A stretch of DNA of 13,253 nt from contig CALEOQ010000388.1 of assembly GCA_937910255.1 (NCBI GenBank), positions 1 to 13,253 on the forward strand, given 5' to 3'. Within the stretch, counting starts at the first letter, position 1, and each line of letters opens with the position of its first letter. The notes beneath the pieces were generated by a model. It was not told the origin of the DNA and ran no database searches. It worked only from the letters and a program-made list of their open reading frames with translations. The stretch comes from an uncultured Caulobacteraceae bacterium. GTDB taxonomy: Bacteria > Pseudomonadota > Alphaproteobacteria > Caulobacterales > Caulobacteraceae. Position numbers and translations under genes: made by a program. This document shows positions 1 to 5,589 of this stretch, piece after piece.

Positions 1-69
1 GCACAGTTGCTAAAAGTATGGCAAATACTGGAGCTATGCGACACACGAACTTCTCTCTGTTTTTTTTTT
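1..69. other. Non-genomic tail before adapter, ending in a T run
   Basis: This stretch lies outside the P5 adapter copy that begins at base 70. It ends in ten T residues (60-69). Its base composition is far less GC-rich than the rest of the window. Reverse-complemented, it reads adapter, then a run of A, then disordered sequence. That is what an Illumina read gives when it runs off the end of a short fragment. I infer that it is assembly or sequencing artefact, not chromosome. It should not be annotated or used for homology. Confidence 0.85.
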
Positions 70-127
70 AATGATCCGGCGCCCACCGGGAGCTACACTC
101 TTTCCCTACCCGACGCTCTTCCGATCT
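70..127 (+). other. Illumina P5/TruSeq universal adapter copy (contamination)
   Basis: All 58 positions align without gaps to the Illumina P5 universal adapter, with 5 mismatches by my count. The 3' part, ending GCTCTTCCGATCT, is exact. In the read-through orientation the mismatches are mostly T-to-G or A-to-C, as expected of late-cycle base-calling error. Genomic sequence (rpsI) starts immediately after, at 128. In translation the adapter gives the familiar contaminant peptides containing YTLSLPDALPI on plus and RSEERRVGKEC on minus. Confidence 0.97.
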
Positions 128-393
128 ACGTCGAACTGGCCCAGACGGTCGGCGATCTCCAGCGGCTGGGCGATCATCATGCGCAGCACGGGGCGCGCAA
201 AATAGACTTCCTGGGTGCGGCCGTTGATGGTGATCACGCCCTTGCCGGGCTTGATCCACACGCGGGCCACGGCGTTCTTGCGCTTGCCGGTGGCGTAGGC
301 GCGGCCGTACTGGTCGATGACCGGTTCGCGCGGTGCGGATTCGGGGTTGGAAGAGAGGCTTTGCAGGGCCTCGAAACCTTGGGTCTCGGACAT
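128..393 (-). CDS. rpsI: 30S ribosomal protein S9, 3' truncated at adapter
   Basis: Ribosomal protein S9 (uS9) belongs to the head of the small subunit, where its C-terminal tail reaches the P-site tRNA. About 88 residues are present. They start MSETQGFEAL and carry an alphaproteobacterial N-terminal extension. The diagnostic S9 segment YATGKRKNAVARVW is near residues 33-46, followed by KPGKGVITINGR and YFARPVLRMMI. The frame continues into the adapter as DRKSVG, which is artificial, so the C-terminal part (normally to about 155-160 aa in this group) is missing from the assembly rather than deleted in the genome. The start has GAGG 3 nt upstream and lies 5 nt after the rplM stop. This is the conserved rplM-rpsI operon with translational coupling likely. 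Confidence 0.96.
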
Positions 394-398
394 GGGCC

Positions 399-872
399 TC
401 AGGCGCTCCGCACGTTCTTGGCGTTCATCTCGGCGAACGCGATGGTCTCGGGGTTCTGGGCGGCGTGCGGATGCTCAGCGCTCGTATAGATGCGCAGGTG
501 AGTCATCTGCTTGCGGGCCAGAGGGCTTTCCTTGGGGAGCATGCGCTCCACGGCCTTTTCCAGGATACGCTCGGGGAACTTGCCGCCGAGGATCTTTTCG
601 GCCGTCCGTTCCTTGATGCCGCCCGGATGGCCGGTATGCCAGTAATAGACCTTGTCGGTCAGCTTCTTGCCGGTGAACTTCACCTTGTCGGCGTTGACGA
701 CGACGACGAAGTCGCCGCAATCGACGTGCGGGGTGTAGTCGGGCCGATGCTTGCCGCGAAGACGCATGGCGATGAACGAGGCGAGGCGGCCGACCACGGC
801 GTTCTCAGCATCGATCACGATCCACTTCTTCTCGACCTCGGCGGGCTTCAAAGAAGCCGTGGTCTTCATCAT
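399..872 (-). CDS. rplM: 50S ribosomal protein L13
   Basis: Ribosomal protein L13 (uL13) is an early-assembly protein of the large subunit. The chosen start gives 157 aa, the usual length, beginning MMKTTASLKPAEVEKKW. The second Met (867-869) is an equally plausible start. An upstream in-frame extension to base 1001 is open but unlike any L13, and it overlaps the candidate promoter, so I rejected it. Family landmarks are VGRLAS, then RGKHRPDYTPHVDCGD, VKFTGKKLTDKVYYWHTGHP, GGIKERTAEKIL, and ERILEKAVERMLPK. It is the first gene of the rplM-rpsI pair. A candidate promoter with a perfect TTGACA -35 lies about 50-80 bases upstream. No strong Shine-Dalgarno is visible. Confidence 0.97.
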   Translation of the reverse strand: MMKTTASLKPAEVEKKWIVIDAENAVVGRLASFIAMRLRGKHRPDYTPHVDCGDFVVVVNADKVKFTGKKLTDKVYYWHTGHPGGIKERTAEKILGGKFPERILEKAVERMLPKESPLARKQMTHLRIYTSAEHPHAAQNPETIAFAEMNAKNVRSA

Positions 873-926
873 GGGGACGATCCGTAAGTTGCGACGGCGG
901 CAAGGCGCCGGCGACGTGAGGCGCGG

Positions 927-955
927 CATGTACGGGTCGAACGCCGCCTTGTCAA
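927..955 (-). promoter_or_regulatory. Candidate promoter for rplM-rpsI
   Basis: Read on the minus strand, a consensus -35 TTGACA (950-955) is followed after 17 bases by TACATG (927-932), a weak -10. Transcription would start near 920, giving a leader of about 48 nt. A second AT-rich candidate, TATAAG at 975-980 with CTTGTC 16 bases further upstream (997-1002), could be a further promoter. Placement before a strongly expressed ribosomal operon supports a promoter here. Which element is used cannot be told from sequence alone. Confidence 0.5.
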
Positions 956-1000
956 CACGGATGCCCCGGAAAGCCTTATAAAACACGGCCTCTAGAGACA

Positions 1001-1016
1001 AGGTATCATATTACCT
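1001..1016. repeat. Small AT-rich inverted repeat between DsbA-like gene and rplM
   Basis: AGGTA (1001-1005) and TACCT (1012-1016) form a perfect 5-bp inverted repeat around a 6-base AT-rich centre, in an otherwise GC-rich chromosome. It sits just after the stop of the DsbA-like gene and upstream of the second candidate rplM promoter. It could be an operator or merely part of an AT-rich promoter region. No T run follows, so it is not an intrinsic terminator. Confidence 0.3.
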
Positions 1017-1032
1017 CGACCAGCCGGGCGGC

Positions 1033-1683
1033 CTATCTCGCCTTCAGGCCCTGCTGCTCCAACCGCCATTTGAACTGGTCGAAGCGATCCTGACCAAAGA
1101 AGGGCTCGCCGTTGAACGCCACCATGGGCACGCCGTAGTGGCCGGCCTGGCGTTGCGCCACCTGATTGGCTTCGACCACGGCGTCGAGCCGCGCGGATTC
1201 GGCGTCCACGGCGCCGGCCAGGTCTTCGGGATCGAGGCCCGCCCGCTCGGCGGCCCGGGCCAGGTGGTCGCCCTCGTGCCAATTCTCCACCTCGCCGCTC
1301 CAGATCACCCGACTGACCTCCGTCAGATAGGCCAGTCCCTTCCCCCGCTCGGCGGCGACGACGCCCATCTGGGTCAAGCGATGGATATGGGGCTGTTCCT
1401 TGGGATAGGTGCGGGTGGCCATGTCCATATAGACCGGGTCCGGGCGCGGCCAGCCGAACGGCAGGCCCTGGAAGGCGGCCTCCCGGTGGATGTCGGTCAG
1501 GAAATAGCTGAACCACAGCGGGTCGCGGGTCTCGAAGAACTCCGGCGTGCGCACGGCCAGGGGATAGACCGGGCGGATGTTCCCCTTCACGTCATAGGCG
1601 GCCTCCAGGGCCATCAGCCGCGGCGTGATCATGTAGGAATAGGGCGAGCGGAAGGACCAGTAGAGGTCGTAGGTCAGAGTCAT
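1033..1683 (-). CDS. DsbA-family / 2-hydroxychromene-2-carboxylate isomerase-like protein
   Basis: This is a 216-aa thioredoxin-fold protein of the DsbA / GST-kappa / HCCA-isomerase group. The N-terminal strand and active-site loop read YDLYWSFRSPYSY, where the position of the redox Cys of true DsbA is taken by Ser13. This is typical of the glutathione-using isomerase branch rather than disulfide oxidases. The C-terminal part has the cis-Pro loop YGVPMVAFNGEPFFGQDR (about residues 183-200). There is no signal peptide, so it is probably cytoplasmic. The start is fixed by a perfect AGGAGG (1691-1696), 7 nt upstream. An earlier in-frame ATG at 1815 is rejected, having no such site. The substrate is unknown; detoxification or aromatic catabolism is only a family-based guess. 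It is transcribed divergently from the PhoX-family gene. Confidence 0.82.
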   Translation of the reverse strand: MTLTYDLYWSFRSPYSYMITPRLMALEAAYDVKGNIRPVYPLAVRTPEFFETRDPLWFSYFLTDIHREAAFQGLPFGWPRPDPVYMDMATRTYPKEQPHIHRLTQMGVVAAERGKGLAYLTEVSRVIWSGEVENWHEGDHLARAAERAGLDPEDLAGAVDAESARLDAVVEANQVAQRQAGHYGVPMVAFNGEPFFGQDRFDQFKWRLEQQGLKAR

Positions 1684-1731
1684 GGGCGTCCCTCCTGGCC
1701 GCATAGCCGTCGCGGCGTTCATCGTTTTGGC

Positions 1732-1747
1732 ATGATAACTGTCAGTT
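1732..1747. promoter_or_regulatory. Candidate operator overlapping -10 of the DsbA-like gene
   Basis: AACTG-T-CAGTT (1737-1747) is a perfect 5+1+5 inverted repeat. On the minus strand it adjoins TATCAT (1732-1737), a good -10. A partial -35 TGGACG lies 16 bases further upstream (1754-1759). Such a short palindrome over a core promoter is the usual arrangement for a TetR-type repressor site. No regulator gene is next to it, so the identity is inference. A Pho-box reading was considered and found weak. Confidence 0.35.
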
Positions 1748-1799
1748 CCTGTTCGTCCAGGGCTTGAGCGCCCGTCATCGCCTCGCCACGGCTTTGTCG

Positions 1800-1814
1800 T
1801 ATGATGTCGCGACA
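1800..1814 (+). promoter_or_regulatory. Candidate -10 and overlapping palindrome before PhoX-family gene
   Basis: TATGAT (1800-1805) matches the -10 consensus at 5 of 6 positions. It runs into a perfect 10-base palindrome, TGTCGCGACA (1805-1814), 24 bases before the start codon. No good -35 is found at 16-18 bases, which suggests an activator-dependent promoter or a chance -10. A protein bound to the palindrome would cover the likely transcription start. Confidence 0.3.
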
Positions 1815-1838
1815 CCGACGTCTGATCACGGATTCTCC

Positions 1839-3263
1839 ATGACCCTCCACCGTCGCGCCCTGCTGGGCGCCGCCGCGGCCGGCGCCGCTTTTTCCGGGTA
1901 CGCCCTGCGCGCCCAGGCCCAGACCGCAGCCGCCCAGGCCGCCGACGAGACCTATCTCAACGAGGTCCACGGCTATGGCCCGCTGGTCCCCGACCCCTAC
2001 AAGATCCTCGACCTGCCCGAGGGCTTTTCCTACCGGGTGATCTCCCACGCCGGCCAGACGATGGATGACGGGTTCTTCGTCCCCTACAAGGCCGACGGCA
2101 TGGCCGCCATTCCGATCGGCGGCTCGAAGATCGCCCTGCTGCGCAACCACGAACTCAATCCCCGGGACCTGAACTATGGTCCCACGGGGCCGGGCCGCAA
2201 GCTGATCGACAAGCTGAAGCCGGGGCAGGCCTATGATGTCGGTCCCGACGGCCATCCCCTGCCCGGCGGCGTCACGACCCTGATCTACGACCTGAAGAGC
2301 CAGCGGCTGGAGAGCCAGCACCTCAGCCTGACCGGAACCCTGATCAACTGCTCGGGCGGCGCGACGCCCTGGGGCTCGTGGCTGTCCTGCGAAGAGACGA
2401 CCCTCTCGAGCCAGGCCGGCCTCGGCAAGTCGCACGGCTGGGTCTTCGAGGTCCCCGCCACGGCCAAGGGGCTGGTCGATCCCGTCCCGCTCACGGCCAT
2501 GGGCCGCTTCCAGCATGAGGCCGCCGCCGTCGATCCCGGGACCGGGGTGATCTACGAGACCGAGGACTCCTTCGACTCCAAGGGCCTCTTCTACCGCTTC
2601 CTGCCCCACGACCGGCGCAACCCGGCCAAGGGCGGCCGGCTACAGGCGCTGGGCTTCCGCGACGCCCCCGAAGGCGGGGATGCGCGCAACATGAAGGGCT
2701 CGGAACCCACCTGGCGCGTCGGCGAGACCCGGGACTGCGTCTGGATCGATGTCGAGGGCTCGGACAATCCCCACGAGGACCTGCGCCTGCGCCTGCAGGC
2801 GGCCGGCGCAGCCTTCGTCGGTCGCGGCGAAGGGATCTTCTGGAGCCCGGAGGGAGTCTATTTCACCTGCACGTCCAGCGGCCCGGCGGGCCATGGGCAG
2901 GTGTTGCGCTACATCCCCAGCCCGCACGAAGGCCAGGCCGGCGAGGCCGATGCGCCTGGGCGGCTGGAGCTGTTTGTGGAGCCGACCGATTCCCGGGTTA
3001 TGGACTTCGCCGACAACCTGGCCATCTCACCCTGGGGCCACATGTTCGCCTGCGAGGACCGCTATTCGGAGACCCTGCGCAACCATCTGAAGGGGATCAC
3101 CCCCGATGGTCGGATCTATACGATCGCCCGCAACGTCTTCGAGGGGAACGCCGAGCTGGCCGGCGCCTGCTTCTCGCCGGACGGCTCCACCTGCTTCGTC
3201 AACATCTACTGGCCGGGCCTGACCCTGGCCATCACCGGCCCTTGGAGCAGCTTCCGGGTCTAG
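1839..3263 (+). CDS. PhoX-family (DUF839) Tat-exported phosphatase-like protein
   Basis: This 474-aa protein has a twin-arginine signal, MTLHRRALLGAAAAGAAFSG, with a likely cleavage near LRAQA-QT. It is therefore predicted to be exported folded to the periplasm. The body is the DUF839/PhoX beta-propeller. Conserved blocks include LLRNHELN (100-107), INCSGGATPWGSWLSCEE (169-186, with Cys171 at the position that binds iron in PhoX), FQHEAAAVDP, YETEDSF, GEGIFWSPEGVYFTCTSSG, FADNLAISPWGHMFACED and ACFSPDGSTCFVNI. PhoX enzymes are calcium/iron phosphomonoesterases. This member is shorter than classical PhoX (over 600 aa), so phosphatase activity is probable but unproven. The ATG at 1839 is chosen because it starts directly at the Tat signal; an upstream in-frame ATG at 1764 would bury it. 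The stop overlaps the ctaA stop on the other strand. Confidence 0.87.
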   Translation: MTLHRRALLGAAAAGAAFSGYALRAQAQTAAAQAADETYLNEVHGYGPLVPDPYKILDLPEGFSYRVISHAGQTMDDGFFVPYKADGMAAIPIGGSKIALLRNHELNPRDLNYGPTGPGRKLIDKLKPGQAYDVGPDGHPLPGGVTTLIYDLKSQRLESQHLSLTGTLINCSGGATPWGSWLSCEETTLSSQAGLGKSHGWVFEVPATAKGLVDPVPLTAMGRFQHEAAAVDPGTGVIYETEDSFDSKGLFYRFLPHDRRNPAKGGRLQALGFRDAPEGGDARNMKGSEPTWRVGETRDCVWIDVEGSDNPHEDLRLRLQAAGAAFVGRGEGIFWSPEGVYFTCTSSGPAGHGQVLRYIPSPHEGQAGEADAPGRLELFVEPTDSRVMDFADNLAISPWGHMFACEDRYSETLRNHLKGITPDGRIYTIARNVFEGNAELAGACFSPDGSTCFVNIYWPGLTLAITGPWSSFRV

Positions 3264-4291
3264 ACTCGGCGAATCCGCCAGGCGAAGGCCGTCGCCAGTC
3301 CAAGGACGACGGCGGCCATCAGTTGGTGCAGCATGCCTAGCCACAGGGGCACGGCGAGCATCAGGGTGGCGATGCCCAGGACGGCCTGAAGCAGGGTCGC
3401 GTGGGTGGTGGCCATCATCAGCCGCTTGGCCGGCGGCGGCACATAGTTGGTCCGCCTTGCGCTGATCGCCATCCAGATGACGGCGATCGTCAGGACATAG
3501 CCGCCAAGCCGGTGATGCAGCTGCACCGCGCCCTGGCTGTGGGCCAGGGTGCCCCATAGACCATCACCCGCATAGTTCCGCGGGAAGAGCGTGCCGTTCA
3601 TCAGGGGCCAGTCATTATAGACGAAGCCGGCGTCGTTGCCGGCCACCAGGGCGCCCAGCAGAATCTGCAGAAAAATCAGGCCCATCAGGCCAAGGGCCAG
3701 GGCGCTCCAGGGGCTGGGCAGAGGCTGTCGCGCCTCGCCCCGCCAAGCGTCCAGGGCCGTCCATATTAGGGCGGCGAACAGGATGAAGGCCAGGCCCAGA
3801 TGGACCATCAGCCGCTCCGGCGCCACCGAGACCCGGTCCGCCAGGCCGCTGGCCACCATCCACCAGCCGATGGCGCCCTGCAGTCCGCCCAGCGCCAGGA
3901 GGCCGACGCAGCGCAGGATCAGGCGCTTGGGAATTTCCCGCCGCGCCAGGAAGTAGACGAATGGCAGGGCGTAGACGAGGCCCACCAGCCGGCCGAGGAA
4001 CCGGTGCGCCCACTCCCACCAATAGATGGTCTTGAACTCCGCCAGGCTCATGCCCCGGTTCACCAGCTGGTACTGGGGGATCTCCTGGTACTTGGCGAAT
4101 TCGGCGTTCCAGTGCGCCTCGGACATCGGCGGCAGGGCGCCGGTGACGGGCTTCCATTCCGTGATGGAGAGGCCGGAGTCCGTCAGCCGCGTCGCGCCGC
4201 CAACCACCACCATCGCAAGGACGAGAGCGGCCACGATGGCGAGCCAGAGGGCGACCGGCGTCGATCGGTCCGAGCGCAGGAAAGAGGTCAT
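3260..4291 (-). CDS. ctaA: Heme A synthase, COX15/CtaA family
   Basis: This 343-aa integral membrane protein oxidises the C8 methyl of heme O to the formyl group of heme A, needed for aa3-type cytochrome oxidase. About eight hydrophobic segments form the usual two four-helix halves. The four heme-ligand histidines are visible: H96 in WWEWAHRFLGR, H164 in LMVHLGLAF, H259/H260 in QLHHRLGGY and H322 in MLHQLMAA. VVGGATRLTDSGLSITEWKP near residues 29-48 is the family signature after the first helix. The proteobacterial COX15 type (long loop with YQEIPQYQLVN) points to an alphaproteobacterium. No other cytochrome oxidase gene is in the window. The start ATG has only a distant GAGG. The TAG stop shares CTAG with the convergent PhoX-family gene, with no terminator between them. 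Confidence 0.96.
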   Translation of the reverse strand: MTSFLRSDRSTPVALWLAIVAALVLAMVVVGGATRLTDSGLSITEWKPVTGALPPMSEAHWNAEFAKYQEIPQYQLVNRGMSLAEFKTIYWWEWAHRFLGRLVGLVYALPFVYFLARREIPKRLILRCVGLLALGGLQGAIGWWMVASGLADRVSVAPERLMVHLGLAFILFAALIWTALDAWRGEARQPLPSPWSALALGLMGLIFLQILLGALVAGNDAGFVYNDWPLMNGTLFPRNYAGDGLWGTLAHSQGAVQLHHRLGGYVLTIAVIWMAISARRTNYVPPPAKRLMMATTHATLLQAVLGIATLMLAVPLWLGMLHQLMAAVVLGLATAFAWRIRRV

Positions 4292-4388
4292 TACGGCGAG
4301 ATCGCGCCTCTTTTGGGTTTAAGTTGGGCCATGGGCTAAAGCACCCGACGATTTCCGTCTATGGCCTGCCGCGCTTGCCAGGAGATTG

Positions 4389-4413
4389 GGAACCCCGCAA
4401 GCTTGACCGCATT
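4389..4413 (+). promoter_or_regulatory. Candidate EcfG/SigT-type general stress promoter
   Basis: GGAAC (4389-4393) is followed after 16 bases by CATT (4410-4413). The alphaproteobacterial general stress sigma factor EcfG (SigT in Caulobacter) recognises GGAAC-N16/17-CGTT, so only one base differs. The implied start near 4420-4425 would give a short leader of about 35-40 nt to the GlsB/YeaQ-like gene, a family often under stress control. The match is seen; its use is inferred. Confidence 0.4.
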
Positions 4414-4458
4414 GAGGGTGGGCGGCGTCTTCAGCCGTCTTCTGGGAGGAAACGAACC

Positions 4459-4707
4459 ATGAGCGGCGTCGGAATTCTGAGCGCAATCATCATCGGCATC
4501 TTCGCCGGCTGGATCGCCGAAAAGATCATGAAGCGCGACCACGGCCTCTTCACCAACCTTCTGGTGGGTCTGGTCGGCGCCCTGATCGGCGGCTTCATCG
4601 CCAACCTGATCGACTTCCCCTTCAGCGGCTTCATCGGCAGCCTGATCGTCTCCACCGTCGGCGCCATTCTGCTTCTGGCCATCCTCGGCCTCATCCGCCG
4701 GAAGTGA
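4459..4707 (+). CDS. GlsB/YeaQ/YmgE-family stress-response membrane protein
   Basis: This 82-aa hydrophobic protein belongs to the family once called transglycosylase-associated. There are three membrane segments: about residues 5-22, 32-51 and 57-77. Glycine-rich blocks typical of the family are GIFAGWIAEKIMK, NLLVGLVGALIGGFIANL and SLIVSTVGAILLLAILGLIRR. The exact function is unknown; relatives are induced by acid, osmotic or stationary-phase stress. GGGAGGA (4444-4450), 8 nt upstream, fixes the start. An in-frame extension to 4324 is rejected because it has no ribosome site and would add non-hydrophobic, unlike-family sequence. A candidate EcfG promoter lies upstream, and the DUF2842 gene follows in the same direction. 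Confidence 0.9.
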   Translation: MSGVGILSAIIIGIFAGWIAEKIMKRDHGLFTNLLVGLVGALIGGFIANLIDFPFSGFIGSLIVSTVGAILLLAILGLIRRK

Positions 4708-4714
4708 CAGGCCC

Positions 4715-4756
4715 CCGGCGCGCGCCCTATAGGGAGGTGCGCGCCGGCCCGGCGCG
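4715..4756 (+). promoter_or_regulatory. Two mutually exclusive hairpins before the DUF2842 gene
   Basis: Hairpin A pairs CCGGCGCGC (4715-4723) with GCGCGCCGG (4739-4747), 9 perfect base pairs. Its loop contains the palindrome CCCTATAGGG (4725-4734). Hairpin B pairs CGCGCCG (4740-4746) with CGGCGCG (4750-4756) around a 3-base loop. They share bases 4740-4747, so only one can form at a time. B ends directly against the GAGG ribosome site of the next gene. No U run follows either, so they are not intrinsic terminators. The pairing is seen; a regulatory role is inference. Confidence 0.4.
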
Positions 4757-4763
4757 AGGTTCG

Positions 4764-4973
4764 ATGGGGCTTTCCATGAGCGCGCGCCAACGCAAGCTGA
4801 TCGGCATGTTCGCCATTCTCGCCTTCGTCGCCGCCTATGCTGTGACCGCCGTCGCCATCGGCGAGCGCCTGCCCGACCACATCGCGGTCCAGGCCCTGTT
4901 TTACGGAGTCGTCGGCCTGGCCTGGGGCGTGCCCATCCTGCCGCTGATCAGCTGGATGAACCGCGGCCGTTAG
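4764..4973 (+). CDS. DUF2842 family small membrane protein
   Basis: This predicted protein of 69 aa has two membrane segments: about residues 12-31 (MFAILAFVAAYAVTAVAIG) and 42-62 (ALFYGVVGLAWGVPILPLIS). The motif GLAWGVPILPLISWMNR near the C-terminus is what I recognise as DUF2842, a family restricted mainly to alphaproteobacteria and of unknown function. The ATG at 4764 has GAGG 4 nt upstream. The ATG at 4776 (65 aa, MSARQRKLIG) is a real alternative with poorer spacing. It lies 56 bases after the GlsB-like gene and is probably co-transcribed with it. A pair of alternative hairpins occupies the gap. Confidence 0.8.
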   Translation: MGLSMSARQRKLIGMFAILAFVAAYAVTAVAIGERLPDHIAVQALFYGVVGLAWGVPILPLISWMNRGR

Positions 4974-4992
4974 GGCCGTTGGCCCAGCCGCG

Positions 4993-5031
4993 GGCGGGGA
5001 GCTTCGATGTGATGCTTGTTTCGACCCCGCC
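4993..5031. repeat. Imperfect hairpin between DUF2842 gene and tRNA-Pro
   Basis: GGCGGGG (4993-4999) pairs with CCCCGCC (5025-5031), and TCGA (5004-5007) pairs with TCGA (5021-5024) after a small bulge. It lies between the convergent DUF2842 gene and tRNA-Pro, where a transcription end for both is expected. There is no T run on either strand, so an intrinsic terminator is doubtful. It may instead stabilise transcript 3' ends. Confidence 0.3.
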
Positions 5032-5042
5032 GTCTCAGGCGA

Positions 5043-5119
<77 letters not shown>

Positions 5120-5140
5120 TCGCCAGCGGCGAGGTCGCGT

Positions 5141-5169
5141 CTTATAGGCGGGCGCCTGCGGCCCGGCAA
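5141..5169 (-). promoter_or_regulatory. Candidate promoter of tRNA-Pro
   Basis: On the minus strand TTGCCG (-35, at 5164-5169) and TATAAG (-10, at 5141-5146) are separated by exactly 17 bases. The -10 matches consensus at 5 of 6 positions, which is striking in such GC-rich DNA. The predicted start, near 5134, would give a leader of about 15 nt before the mature tRNA end at 5119. A small hairpin, TCGCC-AGC-GGCGA (5120-5132), lies in that leader. Confidence 0.6.
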
Positions 5170-5178
5170 CCCGCAAAG

Positions 5179-5586
5179 TCAGGCCTGCCGATCACCATCC
5201 CCAAGCACGCGATCCAGCCGCGCCTTGGCGGCTTCGAGATCCTCCAGAACCAGCGCCAGGCGGTCGCGGATTTCCGACTCCGCCAGCGTCTCGTCCGGCG
5301 CCTCGCCCCCGAGACTCGCCCCCGATTCGTCCAGCAGCCGGCGCAGGCCCTGGTCCTTGTGGAGCTTCTGGACGCCCTTGATCGTATAGCCTTCGTCGTG
5401 CAGCAGGCGCCGCACGCCCTGCAGGACGGCGATGTCCTGGGGCCGATAGAACCGGCGACCGCCGGCCCGCTTCATCGGGCGGATGAATGAGAACTTGGTC
5501 TCCCAGAACCGCAGCACGTGCTGGGGCACGTCCAGCTCCTCAGCTGCTTCCGAAATCGTCCGGAAGGCTTCGGGGCCCTTGGCCAC
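5179..5586 (-). CDS. MerR-family transcriptional regulator
   Basis: This 135-aa protein has an N-terminal MerR winged helix-turn-helix domain (about residues 8-76): FRTISEAAEELDVPQHVLRFWE, then the wing with GGRRFYRPQDIAVLQGVRRLL and EGYTIKGVQKL. A charged helical region (about 100-128) is likely the antiparallel dimer coiled coil. There is no cysteine, so it is not a thiol-metal sensor, and the effector is unknown. It starts with GTG, supported by AGAGGAAG about 8 nt upstream and by the 3-nt gap after the ihfA stop. The family regularly accompanies ihfA in alphaproteobacteria, but its target is not evident from the window. Confidence 0.92.
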   Translation of the reverse strand: MAKGPEAFRTISEAAEELDVPQHVLRFWETKFSFIRPMKRAGGRRFYRPQDIAVLQGVRRLLHDEGYTIKGVQKLHKDQGLRRLLDESGASLGGEAPDETLAESEIRDRLALVLEDLEAAKARLDRVLGDGDRQA

Positions 5587-5589
5587 GGC

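Noticed and set aside
7..489. Plus-strand 160-aa frame at the left end
   Set aside because: It reads through the P5 adapter and then antisense to rpsI and rplM; it has no independent coding evidence.
870..1001. Upstream extension of L13 to base 1001
   Set aside because: The extra 43 residues have no L13 similarity and overlap the TTGACA promoter candidate.
1739..1755. Possible Pho box (CTGTCAG and CTGTTCG half-sites) near the PhoX-family gene
   Set aside because: The half-sites are 10 rather than 11 bases apart and the second is poor; it is about 85 bases from the start codon. The palindrome AACTGTCAGTT explains the first half better.
1719..2609. Long minus-strand frame (296 aa) antisense to the PhoX-family gene
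   Set aside because: It is a shadow frame of a well-supported gene in GC-rich DNA, with no recognisable domain.
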